Assembly: GCA_036267955.1 (NCBI GenBank)
Contig: DATAVB010000087.1
Span: 16,590-80,589 of the forward strand
Length of the DNA stretch: 64,000 nucleotides
Reading direction: 5' to 3'
DNA from: DATAVB01 sp036267955
GTDB lineage: Bacteria; Actinomycetota; Actinomycetes; Mycobacteriales; QHCD01
The position numbers and the translations under genes were made by a program. Positions 23,329-32,073 of this stretch are shown in pieces. Position 1 is the first letter of the stretch. Each line of letters starts with the position of its first letter. The notes below the pieces were generated by a model, which worked only from the letters and a program-made list of their open reading frames with translations, did not search any database and was not told the DNA's origin.

Positions 23329-25713
23329 TTACGGGTGAGTGGGCAGTGACGTCGACGGGCCGTCACCCTGATCGTCGCCGGCGAAGTAGGCGACGATCTT
23401 TCCGTGGCTGGCCTTCAGCGTCCGGCCGGAGATGGTCAGCCGGGCCGTCGAACGGGCGTTTCCGGTGTGGAACAGATGCGCCTTTCCCAGCAATGGACCG
23501 GTGCGGCTGCCGGCGTGGAAGCTCACCGTGCCGCGCGGCGCCTTGGGCCCGGTGGTGGACACCGTGGCGGTGACGGCGAGTCGGGTGCCCCTGGCGTGCG
23601 CCGCGGCAGTGGTGCTGGTCCAGTTGCCGGGTGCGCCGGCCTGCCGCCAGGAGAACATGAGGAATGAGGTGGCGGTCAGGTCGATCGCCGGCTCGGTCGT
23701 GCTGTAGGACTCGACATTGTCCTTGTACACGGCCGTTTTCGAGGACTTGAAGGCGCCGTCGTTGCCATTGAACGCCGCATAGGAATCGCCGCCGCCCGGC
23801 GGGCAGGCGCGCATCGTGTCGTACCCGCCGGACGCGGCCTCGCTCGTCGGACCCTCCACCGCGGCGCCCCACAGCTCCGGCGAGCCACCGGTCAGCGAGC
23901 CCAGCAGGTTGGCCGGCTGCTGCTGCGGACACTTCGTCCACACGTCGCCGGCTCCGATGATGAGCGACACGCCCCACGGGTTGGCGCCCAGCATGTTGCC
24001 GAGCCATTGTCGGGCCGTGGCGTCGTAGTTGCCCTGGTGGCTGAGATAGTCGGCCTCCTGCGCCATCACGGTGAGGCCGTCGCCGAACGAGGTGGTGTCG
24101 CCGCTGCGCCAGTTGCGCCCGAAACCCCAGGCGTCGGTCGCCGCGGTCGCCTGCGCCGCGTCAAGCTGCGTGGTGATCGCGTGCAGCAGGGCCGGTCGGG
24201 TGATCTCGAGACCGCGCGGATTGCCGGCCAGGTCCAGCGCCCGATACAGCTCGAAATTCGCCAGCGACCCGACGTCGTAGAGGTTCAGCGTGTCCTTGTC
24301 TTCTGTGGGCAGCGCGTTGTAACGATTGGCGAAATGCGCCGCCTGGCTCAGGTAGTGGGCGGCATTTCGGTCGGGCAGGTTTCCGGGCAGGTTCCTGGCG
24401 CTACCAGCCGATTTCAGCGCGAAGTAGAGCTCCGTGGCGCCGAACGCCATGTCGTCGTCCCAGACCTGCTCGCCGTATCCGTCGAACGGAATGATGGTGA
24501 GCAGCTTCCGGCTGTCGGTGGCCGGATCGGCGTAGCTCAGGTCGGCCAGCCCGAGAATGTCCTCCGCGCTCTTCAGTGCCTGGTTGGCCTTCGCGACATC
24601 GGTGGTCCGGTGCAACTGGTAGTAGATGGCGAAATCGGCGGCGAGCCGGCCGGCCAGGTTGGGGCTGATCGGGGCCCCGGCCGGATTCTTGTGTGAGCCG
24701 GGCGCGCCGGCGACGAATACCGGCCGGTTGCGGATGAACGAATAGTCACCGCCGAGGTCGCCGGCCGGACTGTCCGGCGCGGTGTCGTCTGCCTGCGGCA
24801 GCCGCCAGAAGTCGTAGTCGCCGCGCAGGTCCGGGAAATTGACCCAGTCCTGCGTGTTTCCGACCTGAAAATACAGCACCTTTTTCTTGTCGTCCCACAT
24901 CCGGGACAGGAAGTCCATCCCGAAGTCGGCCTCATCGCTGAAATCGGGGGTGGTGGCGCCGGCGCGGGACCTGACGCCGGACGGCGCATTGGGTCCCATC
25001 TGGCTCGGGAAGTCCCGGACACCAAGTTGCATCAGGGCGGTTTCGTAGCTCTCGGTCTCGACGTACTTCAGGTTGTCACCGGCGTCCCAATGCCCACCGG
25101 ACGCGTCGATGGTGGTGCCGTACGGCGTGAGCGGCTTTCCGGTGGTGGTGAGCAGCTCGTCGTCGGAGTCCTGAATGGACGGGTTGTAGTAGGTCTTGGC
25201 GTGCGCGTCATTGAGGTGCGCGGGAGCCGGGCTCAGCGGGCCCGGTACATAATCGGGTCCGTCCCGGACGCTGCGGTAATAGAAGAGCGTGTTACCGAGC
25301 AGCTTTTCGTACAGTTGGGACGATGACGCGACGGGGAATTTCGGCGAGGCCGCCGGCGCCGGGCCGGAGACCGCGATCGTGAAGGTGCCCGGCCGCACGA
25401 TCCGGAAATCGAGCGGATAGACCTGATAGCCCGCGGTGGCGCTGATGCTCCAGGCCCGGACCCGGTCACCGACACGTCCCCGGTAGGCGGTGTGCCCGGC
25501 GGAGTCCACGACCCGGAAGGCCGCGCCGGCCTCATCGCCGGTGGTCATCAGATAGGCCCGGTCCGGGCCTTTTCCGAGCTCATATCCGACCTGATTGACG
25601 CGTACGTACGATTTCGCTGGCGTCGGGGTCGCGGCCTGCGCGGCGGCTATCCCGAAAACCGCCAGCAGCACGACGGTCGCGACAGAAATGCGCCGTAGCC
25701 ATTTCCGACCCAT
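23329..25713 (-). CDS. Secreted GH9 glycoside hydrolase (endoglucanase type)
   Basis: 794 residues from ATG 25713, which has GGGGGAGGG upstream. A signal peptide (RISVATVVLLAVFGIAAAQA) precedes an Ig-like CelD_N domain (SYVRVNQVGYELGKGPDRAYL), then the (alpha/alpha)6 catalytic domain with GGHWDAGDNLKYV (catalytic Asp) and, near the end, DNVESYSTTEPAIDLTATSF (catalytic Glu). A C-terminal beta domain of about 90 residues (VTATVSTTGPKAPRGTVSFHAG) resembles Big/FN3-like modules. GH9 enzymes cleave beta-1,4-glucans. Upstream of the GH18 gene in the same operon. Confidence 0.92.
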   Translation of the reverse strand: MGRKWLRRISVATVVLLAVFGIAAAQAATPTPAKSYVRVNQVGYELGKGPDRAYLMTTGDEAGAAFRVVDSAGHTAYRGRVGDRVRAWSISATAGYQVYPLDFRIVRPGTFTIAVSGPAPAASPKFPVASSSQLYEKLLGNTLFYYRSVRDGPDYVPGPLSPAPAHLNDAHAKTYYNPSIQDSDDELLTTTGKPLTPYGTTIDASGGHWDAGDNLKYVETESYETALMQLGVRDFPSQMGPNAPSGVRSRAGATTPDFSDEADFGMDFLSRMWDDKKKVLYFQVGNTQDWVNFPDLRGDYDFWRLPQADDTAPDSPAGDLGGDYSFIRNRPVFVAGAPGSHKNPAGAPISPNLAGRLAADFAIYYQLHRTTDVAKANQALKSAEDILGLADLSYADPATDSRKLLTIIPFDGYGEQVWDDDMAFGATELYFALKSAGSARNLPGNLPDRNAAHYLSQAAHFANRYNALPTEDKDTLNLYDVGSLANFELYRALDLAGNPRGLEITRPALLHAITTQLDAAQATAATDAWGFGRNWRSGDTTSFGDGLTVMAQEADYLSHQGNYDATARQWLGNMLGANPWGVSLIIGAGDVWTKCPQQQPANLLGSLTGGSPELWGAAVEGPTSEAASGGYDTMRACPPGGGDSYAAFNGNDGAFKSSKTAVYKDNVESYSTTEPAIDLTATSFLMFSWRQAGAPGNWTSTTAAAHARGTRLAVTATVSTTGPKAPRGTVSFHAGSRTGPLLGKAHLFHTGNARSTARLTISGRTLKASHGKIVAYFAGDDQGDGPSTSLPTHP

Positions 25714-25815
25714 TGCACCCTCCCCCGTCTCACCGGTGCGGCGCGGGGCGCCCGCGGGCAATTTACCGCTCTGTTCACGGCAAGTCGAGAGAGGGAACGG
25801 AGCAATGTCGGCAGT

Positions 25816-27549
25816 TCAAAGGAGCTGGCGGCGCAGCCAACCCGCCAACTGTTCGATCGCCAGCACGATGACGAAGGTCAGGATGATGATGGCACCGGTG
25901 GTGCGGTATGCAAGGGTTTGCACGCTTTGATTGAGCAGGAATCCGATACCGCCGCCACCCACGATTCCCAGGACGGTCGAGGACCGGAAGTTGATGTCGA
26001 GCATGTAGAGCACACTTCCGACGATCCCCGGCATGGCCGGCGGGACCACCGCGGTCAGCACCTCCTGACCCGCGCCGGCGCCGGACGACCGCACCGCGTC
26101 CCGCGGGCCGGGATCGACCTCCTCCAGGCTGTCGGCGACCAGCTTGGCCAGGAAACCCAGGGTTCCGGCGATCAGCGCGAACACCCCGGCGACCGGCCCC
26201 GGCCCGATCGCGACCACGAAGACGATCGCCATGATGAGCTCGGGAATGGACCGCTCGACGACCAGCAGGACGCGCACCACCCGGTAGACCCAGCGGCGCG
26301 CGATGTTCCGTGCCGCCAGCAGCGCGACCGGGATCGCGATGAGGGCGCCGATCGCCGTACCGAGCACGGCGATGCTGGCCGACTGCAGGATCCCGGACCA
26401 CAGGTCGCTGCGCGCCGTCGTGAAATCGGGCGGGAAGAAAAGCAACACGGTCCGCCAGACGCTCGCCGGGGAATGGATGACCGCAGCGGCGCTGATCCCG
26501 GTCTTGAGGTACGAAAGGAACAGAATCGTCAGCACCAGCAGCGGAATTCCCATTCTCAGCATCCGCCGCACGGTGAGCGGCCGGCGCACCCGGTCCCGGT
26601 CGAACTCCGGGCCACCGCGTTCCGCCGCACGGCGCGCGGCCCGCCCGATCCGGGCCGCGATCCGCTCGGCGACGCTGGCCCGCGCCCGCCGCCGGCTCTC
26701 CACACCGATCAACATTCCGCGCAGCAGCGCCGAAACCAGCTCCATCAGCAGGATCAGCGCCGTCATCACCACGACGATCCCCAGCGCCGACCGGAACTGC
26801 AGCGTGTTCAGGTCCTTCTCCAACGCGAATCCAATACCGCCAGCGCCGACATAGCCGAGCACCACCGAGGAGCGCAGGTTGATGTCCAGCCGGTAGAGCC
26901 CGGTCGAGGTGAACGACGGCAACGCCTGCGGAAGGACGGAGGTGAAAATGCTCTGCAGCCGGCCGGCCCCGGCCGAGGCCAGCGCGTCCCGCGGACCCTG
27001 CGGCACCTGCTCGATCGCGTCCGCGTAGACCTTTCCGAGCATGCCCACCGAGTGGATGCCCAGCGCCAGCACGCCCGGCAGCACGCCGATACCTATTGCG
27101 TCGCGGAACACGATCGCCAGAATCAGGTCCGGCATGGCCCGGCACAGTGTGATCACCGCGCGGGCGCCGAACCGCACCACCGGATGGACGGTCGTGTTGC
27201 GGGCCGCCAGAAAACCCAGCGGCACCGACAGCACGACCGCGATCGCGGTGCCGACGACGGCCATCGCGACGGTGAGCACCGCGTCGTCGAGCATCGAGGA
27301 GAACGGATAGCCGGCCTCGGAGAACTTCGGCGGCAGGGTGTCGCCGAGGAACCGGACGATGTCCCCGACGCCGGAGAACAGGGGCACCACGCCGAAGCCG
27401 ATGTCCCGCCAGGCGAGCGCCGAAAGGACCAGGAAGAGCACCGCGATGCCACGCAGCGCCAACCGGCGGCGGTCCCACGGCGGGGACAACCGGCGCTGGA
27501 CGGCGGGTGGGTCGGGCTGCGGGCGGGCCAGCAGATCCGCGACCGGCAT
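25816..27549 (-). CDS. phnE: Fused phosphonate ABC permease PhnE1-PhnE2
   Basis: 577 residues from ATG 27549, two nt after the phnC stop. Two PhnE-type permease domains lie in tandem. The first runs to about residue 270 (AARNTTVHPVVRFGARAVITLCRAMPDLILAIVFRDAIG; GYVGAGGIGFALEKDL) and the second from about residue 330 (ARNIARRWVYRVVRVLLVVERSIPELIMAIVFVVAIG; GIVGGGGIGFLLNQSV). Each repeats the ERSIPEL/CRAMPDL coupling segment. An RRRARASVAERI linker joins them. Most phosphonate transporters use two separate or identical permeases, so a fused pair would form the whole pore from one gene. Confidence 0.92.
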   Translation of the reverse strand: MPVADLLARPQPDPPAVQRRLSPPWDRRRLALRGIAVLFLVLSALAWRDIGFGVVPLFSGVGDIVRFLGDTLPPKFSEAGYPFSSMLDDAVLTVAMAVVGTAIAVVLSVPLGFLAARNTTVHPVVRFGARAVITLCRAMPDLILAIVFRDAIGIGVLPGVLALGIHSVGMLGKVYADAIEQVPQGPRDALASAGAGRLQSIFTSVLPQALPSFTSTGLYRLDINLRSSVVLGYVGAGGIGFALEKDLNTLQFRSALGIVVVMTALILLMELVSALLRGMLIGVESRRRARASVAERIAARIGRAARRAAERGGPEFDRDRVRRPLTVRRMLRMGIPLLVLTILFLSYLKTGISAAAVIHSPASVWRTVLLFFPPDFTTARSDLWSGILQSASIAVLGTAIGALIAIPVALLAARNIARRWVYRVVRVLLVVERSIPELIMAIVFVVAIGPGPVAGVFALIAGTLGFLAKLVADSLEEVDPGPRDAVRSSGAGAGQEVLTAVVPPAMPGIVGSVLYMLDINFRSSTVLGIVGGGGIGFLLNQSVQTLAYRTTGAIIILTFVIVLAIEQLAGWLRRQLL

Positions 27550-27551
27550 CG

Positions 27552-28418
27552 CTACGGAACCACCACGGAGTTGGCGAGCCGCGGCCGGCCCACCGCCGCC
27601 GCACCGCCGTGATCGGCGCCCTGGCTGGCATCCAGCTGATGGGGATCCTGGCCGACCAGCACCCGCCGGTAGATCTCCATCACCGTCTCCTGGGTGGCGG
27701 TGCGCGCGTCGGTGTCCAGCACGATCTCGCCGTCCCGCAGCCCGATCAACCGCTGGGTCCACTGCAGCGCCAGCTCGACCTGATGCAGGCTCGCGATCAC
27801 CGTGAGCCTGTCCTCGCGGCAGATCCGGAACAGCAGGTCCATCACCTGACCGGCCGTCTCCGGGTCGAGCGAGGCGACCGGCTCGTCGGCCAGCACGAGG
27901 GCGGGCCGCTGCATCAGGGCGCGCGCGATGGCGACCCGTTGCTGCTGGCCGCCGGAAAGAGTGCTGGACCGCTGGAATGCGCGATCGCCCAGCCCGACCC
28001 GGTCCAGGTGGGCCAACGCCTCCCGGCGCAGCGCACTGGAGTAGGTCACCACCCCGAACCGGGGACCGCGCAGCCGCCCCAGCGCCCCGGACAGCACGTT
28101 CTCCACGACGCTGAGCCGGCCGACCAGTTCGAACTGCTGAAAGACGAAACCGATCCGGCGCCGGATATCGCGCAACGCGGATCGCCGCGCCGCCACCACA
28201 TCGCAGCCCAGCACCTCGACGGCGCCGGACGCGGGTCGGTGCAGTCCGTTCAACACCCGCAACAGCGTCGATTTCCCGGAACCGGACAGGCCGAGCAGGC
28301 CGACCATCTGTCCACGAGGGATAGCGAAGGACACATCTCGCAACGCCACCGTCGTACCGAAAATCTTGGTGACCCCGGCGACCCGTACCGCCGTATGGCC
28401 GGAATTCTCCACACTCAT
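27552..28418 (-). CDS. phnC: Phosphonate ABC transporter ATP-binding protein
   Basis: 288 residues from ATG 28418, chosen because the longer frame lacks a ribosome site. Walker A GLSGSGKST, Q-loop FVFQQFELVGRLSVVEN, signature LSGGQQQR, Walker B ALVLADEP followed by VASLDPE. Phosphonate-type features include LGRLRGPRFGVVTYSS, close to the LGR..W.SL block of PhnC. Between phnD and phnE in the C-P lyase operon. Confidence 0.95.
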   Translation of the reverse strand: MSVENSGHTAVRVAGVTKIFGTTVALRDVSFAIPRGQMVGLLGLSGSGKSTLLRVLNGLHRPASGAVEVLGCDVVAARRSALRDIRRRIGFVFQQFELVGRLSVVENVLSGALGRLRGPRFGVVTYSSALRREALAHLDRVGLGDRAFQRSSTLSGGQQQRVAIARALMQRPALVLADEPVASLDPETAGQVMDLLFRICREDRLTVIASLHQVELALQWTQRLIGLRDGEIVLDTDARTATQETVMEIYRRVLVGQDPHQLDASQGADHGGAAAVGRPRLANSVVVP

Positions 28419-28447
28419 GTCAGCAACCACGCTTCCTGGTGACGAGC

Positions 28448-29416
28448 TCAGCCGGCGGAGGTACAGGAGGTGGACTTGGTCAGTTTGCAGATCTTGGCGA
28501 TCGCGCTGAAATCGGCGACCGACGGCGAGGCATATCCCCAGAAGCCGATCTTCTTCTGACAATCGGCTTCCGACGAGCAGTAGCCGCTCGCCGCGAGTGC
28601 CTTGGCGTTGGCATCGTGCACCAGCACCGTCTCCAGTTGCGTACGAAGCGTCTTCGGCAGGGAGGTGCTGGCCGCAATCGGCGAACCCGGGATCTCCGGC
28701 GACTTCCAGACCACCTTGATGGCGTTTTTCTTGAGCTGCCCGCTCTTCTCCAACTGCGGTGGCATCGTGTCCTCGGAGAATCCGACCTCACAGGTGCCCT
28801 TGGCGATGGACAGCACCGAGGAGTCGTGGGCACCGGCGAATACCGGGGTCACGTCCGTGGTCGGATTGATGCCCGCCTGCAGCAGGCCGTAACTCGGATA
28901 GAGATATCCCGACGTCGAGGCCGGGTCGACGAAACACGTCTTCTTGCCGCGAAAGTCCTTCAGGGAGGTGATATTGCCATTCTTGGAGGCGGTCTCGCCG
29001 AGGCTGTAATAGCCGCCGTCGGAATTCGCGGCATTGGTGACGATGCCGAGATTCTGCAGCTTCACGCCCTGGTTCTGCGCGATGTAGTAGGAGAACGGGC
29101 CGTATTCCACCAGGTCGACCTTGCCGGACTTCTGCGCCTCGATGAGCGCGGAATAGCTGGTGCCGGAGAAGACCTTGGCGTCGATCCCGAGTTTGTCCTT
29201 GATCAGCTTCTGGATCGGGGCCAGCGAGGCCATCAGGGCGGTGGCGTTCTCGGACGGCACGGCGCCGATCGTGATCGTCGACGGCCAGCCGGCGCGGTCG
29301 CCGCCCCCGCCGCCACCTCCCTGGCCGGCGGCGTTTTCGGTCTTGTCACTGCCGCACGCGGCGACGGTGAGCAGCGCCGCCGCGATGGCTACGACGAATC
29401 GGGTTCGCCTGGACAT
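28448..29416 (-). CDS. phnD: Phosphonate-binding lipoprotein
   Basis: 322 residues. Lipobox LLTVAAC at about residue 20, then a Gly-rich linker. The PhnD family signatures are GAVPSENATALMASLAPIQKLIKDKLGIDAKVFSGTSYSALIEAQKSGKVDLVEYGPFSYYIAQ and DPASTSGYLYP; the DPASTSG loop holds phosphonate in known structures. It precedes phnC by 29 nt and follows the HD gene by 28 nt. Confidence 0.95.
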   Translation of the reverse strand: MSRRTRFVVAIAAALLTVAACGSDKTENAAGQGGGGGGGDRAGWPSTITIGAVPSENATALMASLAPIQKLIKDKLGIDAKVFSGTSYSALIEAQKSGKVDLVEYGPFSYYIAQNQGVKLQNLGIVTNAANSDGGYYSLGETASKNGNITSLKDFRGKKTCFVDPASTSGYLYPSYGLLQAGINPTTDVTPVFAGAHDSSVLSIAKGTCEVGFSEDTMPPQLEKSGQLKKNAIKVVWKSPEIPGSPIAASTSLPKTLRTQLETVLVHDANAKALAASGYCSSEADCQKKIGFWGYASPSVADFSAIAKICKLTKSTSCTSAG

Positions 29417-29444
29417 ATGGATATCTCCTCGGTGAGAACGTCGG

Positions 29445-30053
29445 CTAGGAGGCAGAGGTGACGCGGGCGGAGACGGCCTCGAATACCGGCCGCCAGGATT
29501 CGAGTGGGTCTACGACAAGCCCGGCCACCTTGGCCTGCTCGTCGGCGTGGCGCAGGGCGATCGCGGAGGCGGCGTGCACATTCGCGGCAAACTCGCCGAC
29601 CTCGTCCCCGGTCATGGCGGCGCCCTGGTTGAGCAGGGTCTGGGCGCTCACCGCGGAGAGTTCGTTCTGGTAGGAGGAATCGACGGTGACCAGGTAGCGC
29701 TTGGCCGGCACGTGCAACTCGACCAGTGCCGCCACCCGCTCCCCCAGCACGCCCCGGACGAAATTGCCGGCGACGATTCCGTGGCCGGCGTCATCGCCCG
29801 GCAGGAGGGTGTGGCCGATGTCGTGCAGCAGCCCGGCCAGCTGGAGTTCCTGATCGTCCGGGGCATTGGTACGAAGCACGGCCGCGCACTGCAGGCCGTG
29901 GTCAAGCAGGCTGAACCCGCCGCCGCCCTCGCCACTGACCCGCTCCCCGGAGCGGAGCACCTCGATGAGTTCGTCGACCGTGGCGGCGGTCTCGGGGTAT
30001 TCGGTCGCTGGGTTATTGGTCGCTGGGTTATTGGTCGCTGGGTTATCGGTCAT
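29445..30053 (-). CDS. PhnZ-family HD-domain mixed-valence diiron oxygenase
   Basis: 202 residues. After a pentapeptide-repeat N terminus (NPATN x3) the sequence reads DHGLQCAAVLRTNAPDDQELQLAGLLHDIGHTL, then GNFVRGVLGERVAALVELHVPAKRYLV, SSYQNELSAVSAQTLLNQGA. This order of H, HD, H and D iron ligands and the HVPAKRYLV segment match PhnZ, which cleaves 2-amino-1-hydroxyethylphosphonate to glycine and phosphate using O2. No PhnY dioxygenase accompanies it in this window. ATGA overlap with the phosphatase gene above shows it is part of the phn operon. Confidence 0.85.
   Translation of the reverse strand: MTDNPATNNPATNNPATEYPETAATVDELIEVLRSGERVSGEGGGGFSLLDHGLQCAAVLRTNAPDDQELQLAGLLHDIGHTLLPGDDAGHGIVAGNFVRGVLGERVAALVELHVPAKRYLVTVDSSYQNELSAVSAQTLLNQGAAMTGDEVGEFAANVHAASAIALRHADEQAKVAGLVVDPLESWRPVFEAVSARVTSAS
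30004..30048. repeat. Three tandem 15-bp repeats encoding the PhnZ-like N terminus
   Basis: Units of GTCGCTGGGTTATTG/C at 30004-30018, 30019-30033 and 30034-30048 (plus strand). They encode the N-P-A-T-N repeats in frame and resemble the N-terminal repeats of the Usp gene at 21205. Confidence 0.85.
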
Positions 30054-30865
30054 GATGCAACTCCTGTCGGTGCGGTGGCTTTGCGCAGGGTGTCGACAAG
30101 TTCGTCGGCCAGCTGTGGGGTGGCGGCGACCACTCCGCTCCAGCGCCGGGTCAGGTCGGGGCTGACGGTGAGCGGCCGACCGAGGACGTCGCACACGACA
30201 CCGCCGGCCGCGGCCACCAGGACCACGGCGGCGGCAAGGTCGACCAACCGGTGGGTGTCGGTGCAGGCATCGGCGAAGCCGTCGGTCGCCCCTTCGGCGA
30301 CCAGGGCCGCCTCCAGGCAACTCGAGGACAGGATGCGGACCCGGCTCGCGGCCGTGGCGACGGCCCACCACGCAGCGGCCGACGGCTGTCCGGGATGCGG
30401 TCGCAGCAGCGAAACGGCAGCGCCGTCGAGCTCCCGGCGTCCGGACGTACGGAACGCCGAGGGAACCTCGCGATGGGCCCACCAGCTGCGGCCGGTATCG
30501 AGCCACACCGTGAGCGATTCGGTGAGCACGCCGTCGAGGCTGATGGCCGCGGCGAACGCGGTCAGCGGCACACCGGCCGCCGCGTTGGCCGAGCCGTCCA
30601 GTGGGTCCATCACCAACGAAACGCTTGCCCCACGGTCGATCCAGCCCGACTCCTCACTGAGCACGTTCACCGCGACGCCGTCGAGCTCCCGCAGGATCGC
30701 GCCCTCGACGAGTTCGTCGATGCGCATCGTCGGGGTGCCGTCCGCGCCGATCCCGACCGACTCCGCCAGCGCCTCCCGGCCGTAACTCTCCCGGGCCCGG
30801 ACGTACGCGGCGCGGGCCGCGTCGGCGGCGCGATGCAGGATCGGGTCCGGCTCGAGCGCGCTCAT
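30050..30865 (-). CDS. Inositol-monophosphatase-family phosphatase in the phn operon
   Basis: 271 residues. The IMPase metal motifs are present: VNVLSEESGW (Glu), VMDPLDGSANAAAG (DPxDGS/T) and a C-terminal CTDTHRLVDLAAAVVLVAAAGGVV (usual WD-A). The start of phnZ-like gene overlaps its stop (ATGA) and its own ATG overlaps the phnM stop, so it is translationally coupled into C-P lyase. It could hydrolyse a ribose phosphate or cyclic phosphate intermediate that PhnP/PhnN handle elsewhere; this is inference. Alternatively it removes phosphate from AMP-like products. Confidence 0.85.
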   Translation of the reverse strand: MSALEPDPILHRAADAARAAYVRARESYGREALAESVGIGADGTPTMRIDELVEGAILRELDGVAVNVLSEESGWIDRGASVSLVMDPLDGSANAAAGVPLTAFAAAISLDGVLTESLTVWLDTGRSWWAHREVPSAFRTSGRRELDGAAVSLLRPHPGQPSAAAWWAVATAASRVRILSSSCLEAALVAEGATDGFADACTDTHRLVDLAAAVVLVAAAGGVVCDVLGRPLTVSPDLTRRWSGVVAATPQLADELVDTLRKATAPTGVAS

Positions 30866-32073
30866 CGGGCGCCCGCGGTGGCATGGATCAGCTGTGGCTG
30901 CGGGGAATCGGCCCGTTGTTCATCGGCGAGCAGCACCAGTCGTACCGTCGGCCAGCCACCGGCGACGGTCACGACGGTGAGGTCGCTGCGCAGTCCGGGC
31001 ACCAGCGCGCCGCGATCGGAAAGCCCGACCACAGCGGCAGCTCCGGCCGTAACCAGCCGTACCGCGCGGGGCAGACCGACCACTCCCTGATCGGCCAACG
31101 ACAGTACGGCGGCGAGCAGGGTGGAGGGCATGTAGTCGCTGGCCAACGCGTCGACCAGACCGGCGCCGATGAGCTCGGTGGCGCTGACGTTGCCCGAGTG
31201 CGACCGGCCGCGCAGCACGTTCGGCGCGCCGGCCACGACCGGCAGCCCGTGTTCCTTCGCGGCCGCGGCGGCCTCCAACGTGGTCGGGAATTCGGCCACC
31301 GCCACGCCCTGGGCGCTGGCCCGGGCGATCTCCTCGGCATTGACCGGATCGTGGGCCAGCAGCCGGATCCGGCCGGCCAGCGCCTGGCCGGACAGCCATC
31401 GCATCGCCGCCTCGCGGTGGTGTTTGCGGCTCTCCCGGTCTTCGACCAGCGCATCGAACCGGGCGGTCGCCTCGGCCTCGCTCAGGCCGTTGCCATCGCG
31501 CATCGCCAGCCGGAAGTACTCCGCGTCGGCGTACTGCCCCTGACCCGGCGTGTGGTCCTCGAACGAGACCAGTGGCAGCGGACCGGCCGGGTCGTAGAGC
31601 CGCTCGACCGCCAATCGCAGCGCGGCCAGAGCCATCGGATCGCGGGCGTCCAGCCGCAGCAGGAGCCGGTGGTCGACCAGCGCGTCGGCGGTCGCGGCGC
31701 GGGAACCGAGCGCGGTCTCCAGCACCCGGGCCTGCTTCAGGTTCCGTTCCTTGCGGCCGTCGTTCTGATAGCCGATGCCGTGGAACATCGTGGTCAGGCC
31801 GGCGGCGCGGACCCGCCCCTCGTAGCTGGCGACGGCGAAGTCGGGATGCACCTCGGCGCCCGGCCGGGGCCGCAGTTCGCGTTCCAGGCCGTCGCTGTGC
31901 GTGTCGACGAGCCCCGGCAGCACCAGCGCGCCGCGGACGTCGATCCCGGACACCGGAGCGGTTGCGCGGTCGGTGACCTCGACGATCAGGCCGTCCTCGG
32001 CCACCACGGTCGCGTCAGGCAGCACCCGGTCCGGCAGCACCGCCGTCGCGTTGACCAACACCTGCCGGGTCAT
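30862..32073 (-). CDS. phnM: RPnTP diphosphatase
   Basis: 403 residues from ATG 32073 (amidohydrolase fold). VLPGLVDTHSDGLERELRPRPGAEVHPDFAV, TTMFHGIGY, SFEDHTPGQGQYADAEYF, LLAHDPVNAEEIARA and LASDYMPSTLLAAVLSLAD are PhnM-specific. In the known pathway it removes diphosphate from alpha-D-ribose 1-methylphosphonate 5-triphosphate. ATGA overlaps on both sides. Confidence 0.95.
   Translation of the reverse strand: MTRQVLVNATAVLPDRVLPDATVVAEDGLIVEVTDRATAPVSGIDVRGALVLPGLVDTHSDGLERELRPRPGAEVHPDFAVASYEGRVRAAGLTTMFHGIGYQNDGRKERNLKQARVLETALGSRAATADALVDHRLLLRLDARDPMALAALRLAVERLYDPAGPLPLVSFEDHTPGQGQYADAEYFRLAMRDGNGLSEAEATARFDALVEDRESRKHHREAAMRWLSGQALAGRIRLLAHDPVNAEEIARASAQGVAVAEFPTTLEAAAAAKEHGLPVVAGAPNVLRGRSHSGNVSATELIGAGLVDALASDYMPSTLLAAVLSLADQGVVGLPRAVRLVTAGAAAVVGLSDRGALVPGLRSDLTVVTVAGGWPTVRLVLLADEQRADSPQPQLIHATAGAR

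Noticed and set aside
25918..27612. A 564-codon plus-strand frame over phnE
   Set aside because: Antisense shadow, Arg/Asp/His-rich, no known domain.
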